In this document: piece after piece, positions 43,106-55,389 of the stretch | Position numbering within the stretch: position 1 is the stretch's first letter | Layout of the letters: each line of letters opens with the position of its first letter | Assembly (NCBI GenBank): GCA_030789695.1 | Contig: CM061134.1 | Coordinates: 59,093,334 to 59,157,333, forward strand | Source: Scilla litardierei | Lineage: Eukaryota > Streptophyta > Magnoliopsida > Asparagales > Asparagaceae | Reading direction: 5' to 3' | Length of the DNA: 64,000 nucleotides | Translations under genes and position numbers: made by a program | The notes under the pieces: model-generated | The model's database searches: none | Told to the model about the DNA's origin: nothing | What the model saw: the letters and a program-made list of their open reading frames with translations, nothing else

Positions 43106-44620
43106 TTAGCTCGCGATATTGGGCGCATACGAGATGCGCCCATCAAAATTGCTGGGAAGACCACTTGGATTTGGGTCGTGATGATCATTTGTCTTCCTCG
43201 ACGCCTCATCATCATGGGCAATGTTGGGGGATAAGTCCCCCAAGCTAGAGCTTGTTCCTATCTTCTTCTTGGCCAGTGACACTGATCTTCCATTCGGTGG
43301 AGCTTTCTTCGGATTCTTGGCCTTTGAGAGCTTGTAAAGCTCTCGTATCCTTGCGACATCAGCGTCGCCTTCATCACCATCCGTGGAGCTATCTGGAGGG
43401 TCCTCCAACTTCTCTTTTTCACCCGAAGCTTGGTCTTCTTCGAAGCCATCGTCATGGAGAGCACCAATAGAGTGGGGGATTGCTTCTTCAATCACTTCAT
43501 TGAGGAGATACGAAAGATCGTGGGGGCGTCCCTTGAGTAGATATACGCAATTCACTTCACCGGAGGGGACTCCTTCGGAATAATGCTTGAGCCGTTGTTC
43601 ATTAACCTTGAATGTGGCTCCGTCTTTCCCTTCCAATTCAAAAGCTCCTCCCGGTTGTATGTTCTTAATGGTGAATGGTCCGGACCATCGCGATCTCAAT
43701 TTTCTGGGAAAGAGTTGGGGCCGGGAATTGAATAGGAGGACTTTATCTCCGACCTTGAAGTCCGTGACTGTGATGCGTGCGTCGTGGAGGATTTTAGTCC
43801 TTTCCTTATAAATCCTTGAGCTCTCATAAGCATTACTTCTAATCTCATCAAGCTCATTAATGTCTAAGAGTCGCCTCACCGCCGCACTCTTGTAGTCATA
43901 GTTGAATGTCTTAATAGCCCAATATGCGCGGTGCTCCAACTATACCGGCAAGTGACAAGCTTTCCCATAAACAAGTCGGTACAGTGTGGTGCCAATAGGA
44001 GTGCGAAAGGCCGTACGATAAGCCCATAGTGCATCGTTCAATTTCATTGACCAATCTTTTCTAGATCTATCAACGGTCTTTTCTAGAATTTGCTTGATTT
44101 CTCGGTTTGACACCTCCACTTGGCCACTCGTTTGAGGATGGTATGCCATGCCAACTCTATGATTCACCCCATATTTTTTCAACATGGCTTCAAATTTGTT
44201 CTCTATAAAGTGACTTCCTCCATCGCTTATCAAAGTACGAGGCACTCCAAAGCGTGGGAAGATGTTTTGCTTGAAAAACTTGGATACCACCCTCGCATCA
44301 TTAGTAGGGGTGGCAATGGCTTCCACCCATTTAGAGACGTAGTCCACGGCTAATAAGATATACTTGTTTCCCTTGCTTGACGGAAAAGGTCCCATGAAGT
44401 CCACTCCCCAACAATCGAATAGCTCAATTTCTAGAATGTGCCTCATCGGCATCTCGTTTCGCCTTGATATATTCCCGGTCCGTTGGTATCGATCGCATCC
44501 CTTGACGAAGTCATGCGTATCCTTGAACATGGTCGGCCAAAAGAATCCGCTTTGCAATATCTTGGCGGTGGTCTTAGATGAAGCGTGATGTCCCCCGCAT
44601 GGCATACCATGGCAATGCAA
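43106..44620 (-). pseudogene. Athila-like integrase
   Basis: Frame 44620-43940 starts with [20 protein letters not shown] and [10 protein letters not shown], where the second Cys of the zinc site is Tyr. Core: [52 protein letters not shown] (D,D,E triad kept). A TAG at about 43938 replaces Glu in HLPV-E-LEHRAYWA. Frame 43939-43106 then gives FKVGDKVLLFNSRPQLFP and GPFTIKNIQPGGAFELEGKD (GPF/Y-like C-terminal domain), and an acidic tail. It would insert the cDNA into the host genome. Confidence 0.92.
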
Positions 44621-44713
44621 GATGATTGACGTGGCCTCCTCTTTGGAAACACATCTCCGAATAACACCATCCTTGCAAATCTTGAAGAGATATAGATCTT
44701 CCCAAAAATAATT

Positions 44714-46040
44714 TCAGACTTCGTGCATAAACCTCCTCTTTTGTTGCGTGGGCATTCCGCATGGTTTTATCCCACAAGCCAAATAATTGACGAAATCCGC
44801 ATACCAAGGCACCTCTCCGGGTCTTACGACGAATAGCCTCTCGCCGACAAAGGTGTCATCGATTGGCAAGCTCTCATCCTCCTTGTCGTGAACGAGTTTA
44901 GATAAGTGGTCCGTCACAACGTTGTCTGTTCCCTTCTTGTCTCTAATCTCCAAGTCAAATTCTTGCAACAAAAGTATCCATCTTATCAGCCTTGGTTTTG
45001 CCTCCTTTTTGCTTAGAAGATACTTCAATGCTGCGTGGTCGGTGTGGACAGTAACCTTGGATCCAAGGAGGTAGGAACGAAACTTCTCGATGGAGTAAAC
45101 AACCGCTAAAAGCTCTTTCTCGGCGGTAGTATAATTTTTCTGTGCATCATCCAATGTTTTGCTAGCATAGAATATAGCATAAAGCTTTTTGTCTTTCCTT
45201 TGTCCTAGCACCGCTCCAATGGCTTGGTCACTTGCATCACACATAAGCTCGAAGGAAAGGTTCCAATCCGGCGGTTGTATGATGGGGGCGGAAATGAGTG
45301 CTCCTTTCAACGTATTAAATGCTTGCAAGCACTCTCCTGAAAAGACAAAGGGGGCATCTTTAGCAAGTAAGGAAGTAAGTGGTCGGGCAATTAGGGCAAA
45401 GTCCTTGATAAAGCGACGGTAAAACCCCGCATGACCAAGGAAGCCTCTAATGCCCTTTACATTAATAGGAGGAGGGAGTTTTTCGATTACCTCAACTTTT
45501 GCCTTATCAACCTCAATCCCTCTAGAGGACACAAGATGCCCAAGCACTATCCCCTCGGTGACCATAAAATGACAATTTTCCCAATTAAGAGTGAGATTAT
45601 TTTGTTGGCATCGTTTGAGGACTTTGGTAAGATTAGCCAAACAAGAATCAAAATCACTTCCATACACAGAAAAATCATCCATGAAGACTTCCATAATATT
45701 TTCAATGTAATCAGAAAAGATTGATGTCATGCACCTTTGAAAAGTGGCGGAAGCATTGCAAAGTCCAAAGGGCATTCTACGATAGGCATATGTACCATAA
45801 TGATATGTGAAAGTGGTCTTTTCTTGGTCGTCTGCATGCAATGGAATTTGAAAGAACCCCGAATACCCATCCAAATAACAAAAGTATTTATGTTTAGCAA
45901 GTCGTTCAAGCATTTGATCAATGAAGGGTAATGGGTAATGGTCTTTCCTTGTGGCTTTATTTAACTTCCTATAGTCAATGCACATTCGCCATCACGTGAC
46001 AGTGCGTGTAGAAATGGGTTCTCCCTTCTCGTTTTTTATT
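44714..46040 (-). pseudogene. Athila-like reverse transcriptase and RNase H
   Basis: The long frame 45985-44714 starts after a TGA in T-[stop][11 protein letters not shown]; before it NEKGEPISTRTVT extends to about 46040. RT motifs: [38 protein letters not shown], and the active site [10 protein letters not shown] with both aspartates. [17 protein letters not shown] precedes RNase H, which has [36 protein letters not shown] and [11 protein letters not shown] stop near 44712 separates it from integrase. The FMDD form and FQRCM word are typical of Athila. Confidence 0.93.
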
Positions 46041-46315
46041 GTTGCTCAATGGGGTCCTCGATATCAATGGCGAATGCCCCTGTGGCATGGACCTCATCAA
46101 CAAGTTCTTTAAGAAGGCTCGAAAAGGAGTCATCATCTCCCAGGCTTGACTCAGTCATTAACATTGCCTCCCACATGTTCCTGTTAAGATCTTATGGAGA
46201 AATCTGGGAAAGCAAGTAAATTGGGTAGCAAACAGAGTCAAAAAGGAAAAATAAAGAAAGATGGATACATGGTGAGAGATAACCGGGTGATCAAAATCAA
46301 AAACCGTCAAATGCA
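46041..46315 (-). pseudogene. Short remnant between primer site and RT
   Basis: A frame from ATG near 46163 encodes DDDSFSSLLKELVDEVHATG and AFAIDIEDPIEQQ before a stop. It replaces about 2 kb of gag and protease expected here, so a large internal deletion has occurred. Confidence 0.5.
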
Positions 46316-46334
46316 CCTCCCTGGCAACGGCGCC
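46316..46334 (-). other. Primer binding site, tRNA-Asp type
   Basis: The minus strand reads TGGCGCCGTTGCCAGGGAG, seven bases inside the 5' LTR. It is the tRNA-Asp-type site usual in Athila elements. Confidence 0.85.
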
Positions 46335-46341
46335 AAAAACT

Positions 46342-48154
46342 TGATCGCGCCCCGGTATGCACACGCACCCAGGACAAGCGACTCGTAGTCCTACCGCAAG
46401 CGCACGGTGTAGCGGCGAGCGGGTATCGAACTCAGGGAGGAACAATGACAGTGTCTCCTTCTAATCACCTAGCTATCAAAATGGTCGAGAATAATTTGGC
46501 GTAAAATTGTCACAATCGTTTGAATGTCGATAGAAATACCAATAAAATAAAGCGCCTATGGATAGGGAATCCCCGCTACGAACCGTATCTCATCGTTGTG
46601 ATTCGTAGGTTACATCATTGCTAGACTTGAATTTTAGGTGAAATAGTCGCAACTAAATGTAGAACCAAGCTCACGCTCTCGCGCTATTGCCGGTCTATAG
46701 CGAACCTAGGGTAGGGCCCAATCTCTTGCAAACCCTAACCTAAGCCGCTAGCGTGAAGAATTACATCATCGTTCAACCGTATCTCGAGCCCACTCTCGTG
46801 CAAACTCAAGCTACGGCCTAGGTTATGATAGTTCGTACCCGTCCAATCTCTTGCAAACGGATATTGGTATAGAAACACGATTAAAAATCCTAGCTTTGGC
46901 CCAATCTCTTGCAAACCAATTCTAGAGAAGTCCAATCGTAAATCTAAATCGAATTTCTAGGGCTTCCTATCAATTAGGACCCAATCTCTTGCAAATCCCA
47001 ATCAATATGAATCTCTAGCTATCCGTAATTAATCAATCCCAACCTAACCCTAATCAATTCTAGCAAGAATTTCACCAATTCATCACAATTTAGAAATAGG
47101 GTTCATAGGGTTCATTCCTATGCCCTAAGACGATAAAACTACTCACTAATTATCATGCAATTCATAAGAAAATCAATAACAAATTCAGCACAATTCATTG
47201 CAATAGAGAAATTAACAACAAAAATAGAGTTTTTGATAAGAAAAGAGACAAACCAATGAGAACCCAATAGCATCCAACAAGAATAACCTTTAAATCTCCA
47301 AGAGAAAAGCTAAATCTAATGATCTAATAAGCTCTCAAAAAGGCTGCGAAAAAGTATCAAAAGTTCTCCTAAACTAGGGCAAAAACTGGGTTTAAATACC
47401 CCTCAAAATTGCCCAAAAAATCGTGACAAAAATGCCCCTGCGCAGCCCAGAAATCGCAGTTTACGCAGCAGGCTGGGCGGCTCACTCGGCCGAGTGACAA
47501 ATGTCACTCGGCCGTGTGACAAACCCTGTATATTTACAGTAAGTTGGGGATTTTCGGGGGTCTGTCTTCGGAGGTGACTCGGCCGAGTGGCTTTACTCAC
47601 TCGGCCGAGGGGCATTCCATGCTCGGCCGAGTCAAAACTCTGAAATCGCCTGTACTTTTCCAGTAAGTCGGCCTCTTTTGATGGTGGATTTTCCCGTGCC
47701 ACTCGGGCGAGGGGATCTTCATACTCAGCCGAGTGGACTATCGTCACTCGGCCGAGTGCACGCTGATTTCCTTCTGTGGTGCGTGTCCGGTCTGGTCGGC
47801 CGAGTGGTCTTCTTGCTCGGCCGAGTGAGTGCTTCACTCGGCCGAGTGACATGTTGTAGATGTCCATTCTTCATCATTTCACCTCCTCGTCGCTCCTATG
47901 AGGTTCCTTCTTCTTCCACTTGTCTTCCATCGCCGAATAGCCCTCAAAAGAGCCTTGGGTGACACTCCGGAGTGGGTGCAAATCCTCTTGATCTCAAAAT
48001 CACTCCGAATCGCTCCATATCTCCTGAAATACGACAAAAACAAGAAATCGTGAAAAGCATCGCAATATTGTCGAATAATAGTGAAAAACGCGATATGAGC
48101 GATCAAAGTGGCATGCAAACATGCAGAAAAAGGGTGTAAAATACGGAGTGATCA
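46342..48154 (-). repeat. Athila-like 5' LTR
   Basis: 1813 bp, closely matching 36149-37962. Palindrome cluster at about 47483-47850, TATTTAAA at 47391-47398. One site in the cluster reads CACTCGGCCGTGTG, a single change from the 3' copy. Confidence 0.93.
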
Positions 48155-49341
48155 CTTACGCCGGGGCTTGGTGTATTCATGACACGACGGTTTGGGTCAA
48201 GACAAGATTTCATCTTATGTATTTAAGGAGTTGGTTTCTCCAAGGTTGCCATGTCACAGCTTGAGTGTAGCTCAACAACTGGAACACGGGTACTATAGTT
48301 GCTAGCCCCTAAAACAAGGAGGGCTACGGTTAATCTTGAAGAAGATTATTAACGTATTTCACTTAGATATAGTCCAGGGTGTCATATAGTCATGATTCGC
48401 GTCATTGCGGTCCAGCGGAACACAGCCAGGGAATTGACTAAGCAAGGATCACTATCCCTTAGAAGGGTGATCCAACAAACTTAGCCAAGCACATTGACTG
48501 GATCATAGTCCATTGAATGAAGCTTGTCATTATTATATGCGTGCCATAGACTAAAAGGCTTTTATTAACAACTAATTAATCCTATCAACTAGTTGTATCC
48601 TTAAATTCAAAATTTTAGGATTTGTTTGATAATTTTTATTAAATCCTTATCAACTATAAGGTTCACGTGTTATCCTAATCGTTATTAGGATTTTAATAAA
48701 TTTATTAACAACGCTAAAAGCGAAGCCCTTTAATGAGAATTAATTTCATAACAATTAGAATTAAAATTTCATTAAAGGAACTACCCTAATCAGGAATTAG
48801 GTCTTAAAGTGTTGTTAATGTTTTATTAAAACATAGCATGTCATTAAAATTTATCTCATAAATTTTAACGAGTTCTTAATGGCTAACCTAAAGGGTTGTC
48901 TTGTGTTTATCAAATAAGGGACAAGATGACATAGCCATTAACATAAAGTTACACTAATTTTATCGCATAAAAGAGTGTACAACTATTTAACAATTAAATA
49001 GAATAACGTTTATCAAATAAAAAATTTTAGCATGCATACTTAAATTTAACATTTAAATTTAAAAATATGATTTTTAAAACATTTTATTTTATCTCATAAA
49101 AACTTGTTTTAAAAGATCACAAAAATTGCATGCTACTTAAAATATTTATCGCATAAAAATTTTAAACTTTTAAAATCAGTTTTAAAAATATCACATAAAT
49201 TTAAAACATCATTTTAAAAAAATTTCATGCTTAAAAATTTATCATATAAAATTTTTTAAACATCTAAAATTATTTTAAATTTATCGCATAAATTTTTAAA
49301 GTTTTAAAATCAGTTTTAAAATTATCACATAAATTTAAAAC
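48155..49341 (-). other. AT-rich leader-like DNA of a copia element
   Basis: Starts with target copy CTTAC (48155-48159). Holds TTGAGTGTAGCTCAACAA (48259) and, from 48590, very AT-rich DNA with repeated TATCGCATAAA and TTTAAAATCAGTTTTAAAA words (near-copies at about 49150-49200 and 49275-49330). It continues after the copia insertion at 56277. No coding sequence. Confidence 0.5.
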
Positions 49342-49461
49342 TGTTGTGAAGGGGATTTAGGGAGAAATAGGTGTAAGGGGTTAAGAGCCCCCTACCCGTG
49401 TATTTATAGCTTTCAATAGTGGGTTGGATACCCAATTGGCCCAATGGGCCTATTCATAACA
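49342..49461 (-). repeat. Copia 3' LTR, 120 bp
   Basis: TGTTGTGAAGGGG to GCCTATTCATAACA. It contains TATTTATA near 49399-49406, read TATAAATA on the element strand as TATA box. Confidence 0.95.
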
Positions 49462-49771
49462 CTTCCCCTTATCCAATCAACATTGAAATAAGAGGTGGAT
49501 TCTTCAGGATCCGAGTTAGGGTAACTGTCTTGTTAAAGAAAGAACAGTTAACCCATAACTTCCCCTGTTTTGGGGATGTGTCAAGGGGTGGATACTTCAG
49601 GATCCAGAGTCAACGAGGTTGCCTCGTCAAAACCTTGACTACGGAAAACCCAGTGGGAAAAAACCTGTAGCCAAGGGAAAAGAGTACAACTCTGCAGTTG
49701 ACTCCCCCTTATCTGACCAAGCTTCAGGCTTGCAGATATCCTATGAATCTATACATCAGTCTCCTATGTAT

Positions 49772-52700
49772 CTATGAGTTCATAGTTCTCTCATCCTGAC
49801 ACAGTTTACATTTACTCACTCTCCTCATCCCAATCCCATATACAAGTTTCTCAAAGATACTAGTAGGCAGGGATTTGGTAAGCAAATCCGCCAAGTTATT
49901 ACATGATTGGATCTTCTGTACCTCAATCTGCTTTTGCTTCTGAAGGTCGTGCGTCCAGAAGAACTTGGGGGGAGATATGCTTCGTCTTGTCACCTTTGAT
50001 GTAGCCGTCCTGTAGCTGGGCTATACATGCTGCATTGTCTTCATGGAGTGGCGTGGGTGCAAGAACGCCGGTCGTAAGTCCGGTGTAGGTGAGTATGTGC
50101 TGGATCACCGAGCGTAGCCAAAAACATTCCTTGCTTGCTTCGAAGATCGCTAGTAGCTCTGAGTGGGTGGATGAGACGGTCGTCATGGTCTGCTTCACAG
50201 ATCTCCAGGATATGGCAGTGCCGCCATATGTGAACATGTATCCGGTCTGAGACTTCTCTGTATGAGGATCGGACCTGTAACCTGCGTCAGCATAACCAAC
50301 TAAACCAGTTGATGCCCCTTTCCTGTAGAATAGACCTAAGTCTATGGACCCTTGGAGGTAGCGCAGAAGATGCTTAACTCCGGCCCAGTGCCGCTGTGTA
50401 GGTGCAGCACTATATCTGGCTAGTAAGTTTACTGCAAACGCTATATCAGGGCGAGTGCAGTTAGCCAGGTAAAGGAGTGCACCGATAGCACTTAAATAAG
50501 GCACTTCGGGGCCTAGTACTTCCTCCCCCTCTTCCAGCGGCCGGAAGGGGTCTTTGTGAACATCCAATGATCTAACGACCATTGGAGTGCTGAGGGGGTG
50601 GCACTTATCCATCTGAAACTTTTTCAATAAGTTCAATGTGTAAGTTGACTGGTGTAACAGGATCCCATCTTTAAGATGCTCTATCTGAAGGCCTAAACAG
50701 AATTTTGATTTTCCGAGGTCTTTCATCTCGAAAGTTTCTGTCAGGCTTCTAGAAATCTTTGCGATCTCTTCAGGAGATCCGATGAGGTTTAAGTCGTCTA
50801 CATAGACGGCTATTATTACAAATCCTGTTGCCTTTGCTCTTATAAAGATGCAAGGACAGACTGGGTCGTTTTTAAATCCTTGCTGTGCAAGGAAATCACT
50901 CAGTCTGTTATACCACATCCTTCCAGATTGTTTTAGACCATATAATGATCTTTGCAGTTTCACTGAGTAGATGTCACGTTCTCTCTCTTTTAGTGCTGCA
51001 GGCAAAGAATAACCGTCAGGCAATCTCATATAGATGTCTCGGTCTAGGTTGCCATATAGGTATGCAGTGACCACGTCCATGAGTTGCATATCTAAACCCT
51101 CTTGAGCTGTTATGCCAATGAGGAATCGGAAGGTGATCGCGTCCATGACCGGGGAGTATGTGGCTTCAAAATCCACCCCAGGACGTTGGGTAAAACCCTG
51201 CGCTACAAGCCTTGCTTTGTAGCGTACGATCTCATTCTGTTCATTTCGTTTTCTAACAAATACCCATTTATATCCCACAGGTTTTACACCTTTTGGTGTC
51301 TGGACTATTGGTCCGAAGACCTTGCGCTTGGTGAGTGAATCCAACTCCACTCCTATTGCCGCTTTCCACTTTGGCCAATCATCTCTGCTTTGACATTCTG
51401 TCAGAGAGCGTGGTTCAATATCATCGTCGCAGTACGCGACGTTGATGGCAATATTACACGCAAATGTGTCATCTATTGTTGTGCTTTTTCTGTCCCAATA
51501 CTCCCCAGTTCGTACATAGTGTATCGATACTTCATTTTCTCCCGGTTTTTCCTCTTCATGAGAGTTTGGGAGAGATGGGGTAGCAGGGCTTAAATTAGCA
51601 TCCTGTGGTGGTATTTGTTTACCATTGCCAAGGGTCCTACTCTTTCGAGGGACTTGGTCCTTGGATCCCGGTGGTCGTCCTCTCTTTTTGAGGGGTCCAA
51701 CCATTTCTGCTGCAGGCGGATTGCATCCATTTTGCGGTATATCAATCCTAGCTGGAGTGTTAGCAGCAGGGACGTGTGATTTGACAATCTTCTGGTTGTT
51801 AGTAAATTTGTCCGGCAAGAGATGGACAGTGTTTTGGATGTGGAGAATCTTCAGGACCTCCTCCTCACACTGGCTTGTTGGCGGATCAAAGTGACATAAA
51901 GTTTTTGTATCCCAAGTGATACTTTCTGAAGCTTCGGGCTTCTTTGTCTGTGAGCCTAGTCTTGGAAACGATGTTTCATCGAATTCACAGTCTTCTAGAC
52001 GTGCCTTAAAGACGTCCCCCGTAAGGGGTTCTAGGAATCTAATTATGGAGGGGGTGTCAAACCCAACATAAATGCCTAGGCGACGTTGTGGACCCATCTT
52101 TGTCCTTTGTGGTGGTGCTATGGGGACGTATACTGCACAACCAAATATTCTCAAGTGTGAGACAATTGGTGGGGCTCCAAGTGCTAGTTGCATTGGAGAA
52201 GATGACTGACCTCCAGAGGGTCTTAATTTTATTAAAGATGCAGCATGCAGAATTGCATGACCCCACGCATTCACTGGCATCTGGGATTGAAGTAATAATG
52301 GACGAGCGATCCATTGCAGTCTCTTAATTAGAGATTCTGCTAACCCATTTTGGGTGTGAACATGCGCTAAAGGATGTTCGACTTCAATTCCTTGAGCTTG
52401 GCAATAGTCTAGAAAGACTTGTGACGTAAACTCCCCCGCATTATCCAGGCGAAGTTTCTTTATCTGGTGGTCGGGGAAGTGGGCCCGTAACTTTATTATC
52501 TGAGCTAAAAGCTTAGATAGTGCTAGGTTACGGGTGGACAGTAGGCACACATGTGACCACTTAGTAGATGCGTCTATCAGGACCATAAAGTACCTGAACG
52601 GACCACTTGATGGGTGAATCGGCCCACAAATGTCTCCGTGGATTCTTTCCAGAAAGCTGGGAGACTCCACATCCACTTTCAGTGGAGAGGGTCTCGTGAT

Positions 52701-53302
52701 CAGTTTACCCTTGTAACAGTGTGGACATGGGAATTTGCCTTTTTGAAGAATCTTCAGGTTCTTCAGGTCAATGCCCCTGGAGTTCTTAATGATGCGGTAC
52801 ATCATAACCGAACCAGGGTGTCCCAGTCTACTGTGCCAGAGTTGGAATTCTGGAGTTTGGGGGCAATGCAGATGCTCCACCATGGATGTTTCTGGAGTTT
52901 GTATACTTGTTTGGTAGAGTCCCGAGGGGAGTCCCTTGAAACGTTCCACAATGGTTTTTGAACCATTTGTAGAGCCGTTACAAGCAAGTATTCCCTTTTA
53001 TCTTCCTCGACCGTCTCTAAGTGATATCCGTTTAAACGGATGTCTTTGAAGCTTAGGAGGTTTCGGATGGATTTAGGGGAGTATAACGCATTTTTAAGTG
53101 TTATTTGTGTGTTGCCGGGGAGCAATATAATTGCTTCCCCTGATCCTTCGATTATATTTGCTGGCCCTGAGATTGTTCTCAGTGGGCCAGAATAACTACT
53201 TATGCTCGTAAAGTAGTTTGAGTTTTGAAGGATCGAGTGCGTCGATGCACTGTCCACTAGGCAGATAAGTTCCATATCTAAAAATGAAAGACATTCAAGC
53301 AA
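49772..53302 (-). pseudogene. Copia pol (protease, integrase, RT, RNase H)
   Basis: Frame 53302-52802 has the protease site CLVDSASTHSIL (DSA form). A frameshift near 52975 leads to the 1008-codon frame 52949-49923. This has the zinc site LWHSRLGHPG and CPHCYKGK, integrase core IHGDICGPI, KLRLDNAGEF, NGLAESLIKRLQ, a Lys/Arg-rich GPLKKRGRPPGSKD linker (AT-hook-like GRP core), RT VGYKWVFVRKRN, LYGLKQSGRMWYNRLSDFL, AVYVDDLNLIG, and RNase H VGYADAGYRSDPHTEKSQTG. A shift in a C6 run near 49975 cuts off the last 60 codons (FFWTHDLQKQKQIEVQK ... NLADLLTKSLP), which continue to 49772. Confidence 0.93.
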
Positions 53303-53439
53303 TAAATGAAGAGAAAAAATCTACTTTCATAAAGATAAATGCTCAAAAAAGAAATATTGTTTTTGACATGGAAATGAAACTAGATACGATGCATTAAAAA
53401 GAAGATACATTGCTAATTTGCATAAAAAGTGGTCCAGAT
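53278..53439 (-). other. Gag-pol spacer with splice-acceptor-like end
   Basis: AT-rich non-coding stretch between the gag stop and the protease frame. On the minus strand it ends TTTCATTTTTAG before ATATGGAACTTATC, a good plant splice-acceptor context. Inference: pol may be joined to gag by splicing, or the spacer separates two cistrons. Confidence 0.4.
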
Positions 53440-54462
53440 CTAGAGAGTGTCGTCTCCCATGAAATCTTCAGGAGTCCATGAGGTCTCTCCCAACGCTGCG
53501 CTCTCCATCAGGTTTGTCTCAGCTCGAGGCTTGAGGCTTGCCTGGTAGAGGTCCTGGAGGTGTTTTGCTGTGCGACAGATTCTGGACCAGTGGCCCGTCA
53601 TCCCGCATTTGGAGCATTTGTCCTCCCAGTCTTTCTTGGGAGTGCCTCCTTTGTTGGGAATCCTCTTCTGCTTCTTGTCCACGAACTTCTGGTTCTGGGG
53701 AGGAGCTGGGGGAGTGGCTTTCTTCCGCTGCTTCTGTTCTTTCCATTTCTGGAATTTTGCCTTTTTGTCCGTCTTCTTCTTCTGGGAAGACTGGAAGTGG
53801 GCCTCTGCAGGAGGTGGCAATGGAGCGGAGCCAGGAGGGCGTAGGTTGTGGGTGGCAACCAACAGATCTCTGTTCTGTTCAGCCATAAGTAGGCATGAAT
53901 GAAGGTCAGAGTACTTTGTGAACTTCCTCTCTCGATATTGTTGCATAAGGATCATGTCCTTTTCATGGAAAGACGTAAACGTCTTTTCCAGCAACATTTT
54001 CTCCGTCACTGGTTCACCACACAACTTCAGGCGTGAGGTGATGCGGAAGAGAGCTGAGTTGTACTCCGCTACGGATTTGAAATCCTGTATGCGGAGGTGA
54101 GTCCACTCGTACTGTGCACGGGGGAGTATGACATCCCTCTGATGTCGGTACCTCTCCTCGAGTGCATCCCACAGCTCGTAAGGGTCCTCTACAGTGAGGT
54201 ACTCGTCCTTTAAGGTCGAGTCTAAGTGTTTCCTGATATATATAATGGCTTTCGCCTTTAATATATCGGAAACTTCCTCTGTATGAGGTGCTTCCACTGA
54301 AGCCTCCTTGTTGGCTGGGGCAGTACTAGTTGTTGCCTTTTCAGTCTGTGTGAGACTGAAACCATGAGAGCGTAGATGGAACTTCAGGTCCAACTGCCAA
54401 CTCAGGTAGTTTGACCCATCAGCCTTCAGGACTGAGAAGTCTACGTTTGCGAGTCTGGCCAT
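53440..54462 (-). CDS. Copia gag, intact
   Basis: 340 codons, uninterrupted. The start ATG at 54462 (MARLANVDFSVLKADGSNYL) lies in normal context. UBN2/Retrotran_gag-type core: SWQLDLKFHLRSHGF, DPYELWDALEERYRHQRDVI, TSRLKLCGEPVTEKMLLEK and MLMAEQNRDLLVA-like end (residues about 10-205). A basic Lys/Pro-rich linker and one zinc knuckle CSKCGMTGHWSRIC (CX2CX4HX4C, about residues 284-297) follow. The acidic end LGETSWTPEDFMGDDTL closes it. It would form particles and package RNA. Confidence 0.9.
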   Translation of the reverse strand: MARLANVDFSVLKADGSNYLSWQLDLKFHLRSHGFSLTQTEKATTSTAPANKEASVEAPHTEEVSDILKAKAIIYIRKHLDSTLKDEYLTVEDPYELWDALEERYRHQRDVILPRAQYEWTHLRIQDFKSVAEYNSALFRITSRLKLCGEPVTEKMLLEKTFTSFHEKDMILMQQYRERKFTKYSDLHSCLLMAEQNRDLLVATHNLRPPGSAPLPPPAEAHFQSSQKKKTDKKAKFQKWKEQKQRKKATPPAPPQNQKFVDKKQKRIPNKGGTPKKDWEDKCSKCGMTGHWSRICRTAKHLQDLYQASLKPRAETNLMESAALGETSWTPEDFMGDDTL

Positions 54463-55380
54463 TTTTTATGATCTAGCATGTACAGAAAAAAAAAATAGCA
54501 TGTATCATTAAGACTGAAATAAGACATACAACCACGCATGTAATGTAGTCATTTTCATGAAATTTAATTACTGTGGTTTTAACATACATGCTCTCTTTTT
54601 TCAGGTAATGTGAATAATTAATTACTAAGAATTAACAATCACGCATGTTGTTAAAGGGTTTTCATTGTGACATTAAAACATGGTATTAAAAGCAAATTTA
54701 ATCAACCACGCAGTTTAATGCAAAAATAATGAAAACAGAAATAATGACCTTAGGCTATGGGGATCAGCCAGCCGACACCGAAAAAATAAATAAAAAGTCC
54801 AGTCCGAAGTTACATCAAAAATAAAATGCATGAAAATAAATTACAACTCGGGAACTTCAGAGAGAAGCCCCTATCTTCATTGAGCGAAACGCCTTCAGCA
54901 TCTTTTTGGTGTCCTTCGGTCTTCTTTTTACATTTTCATCCTCACATACAAAGTTTCTCTCAAAAGAAAAGAAAAATTGCGGGAATTTAAAACGGTGTCG
55001 GAAACCTGGCTGATCCCTAAAAACATAGCCTAATATTTGCACATCCACGCAGATAATATTTTTGCAACATACAACCACGCAGATAATCAAAAAGACACAG
55101 GCATTTAAAGTAATTAAAATTGTGTGTCGTGCAAAAAACATTTTTTTTTTTGAAAAACTTTTTGCCTTTTTGATCCGTAATATAATGTTTTATTTTTACC
55201 GCTTTCAACCCTTTTTTAAAAATTTCTTTTAACTATTTTGGGCTTTTTAGGGCCAAAAATAAAATAATTTCTGTGGATGGGCTAATTTTCTGGCCTTTTG
55301 GGCCATGAAAACAACCCATTAGGGTTAATATTGGGCCTCCCCCGAAAAATAGCCCGTTAGGGTTAGGGTTTCTGGAAACC
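54463..55380 (-). other. Leader of the young copia element, proximal part
   Basis: AT-rich, untranslated. Contains several CACGCA words (54523, 54642, 54705, 55046, 55075) at irregular spacing. ORF 54857-55141 has no known motif. Confidence 0.55.
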
Positions 55381-55389
55381 CTAGGGGGG

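Larger units (their letters stand above)
36149..48154 (-). mobile_element. Athila-like Ty3/gypsy element
   Basis: 12-kb minus-strand element flanked by CTTAC (36144-36148, 48155-48159). Order: 5' LTR 46342-48154, Asp-type primer site 46316-46334, pol (RT, RNase H, integrase) 43106-46040, palindrome cluster with TATA box 42415-42775, ATHILA-domain ORF 40086-42010, long non-coding 3' part, polypurine tract, 3' LTR 36149-37962. Gag and protease have been lost between the leader and RT. The two LTRs differ at several percent of sites near their ends, mostly C/T and G/A, so the insertion is not recent. Terminal TGATC...GATCA repeats bound the LTRs. Confidence 0.94.
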
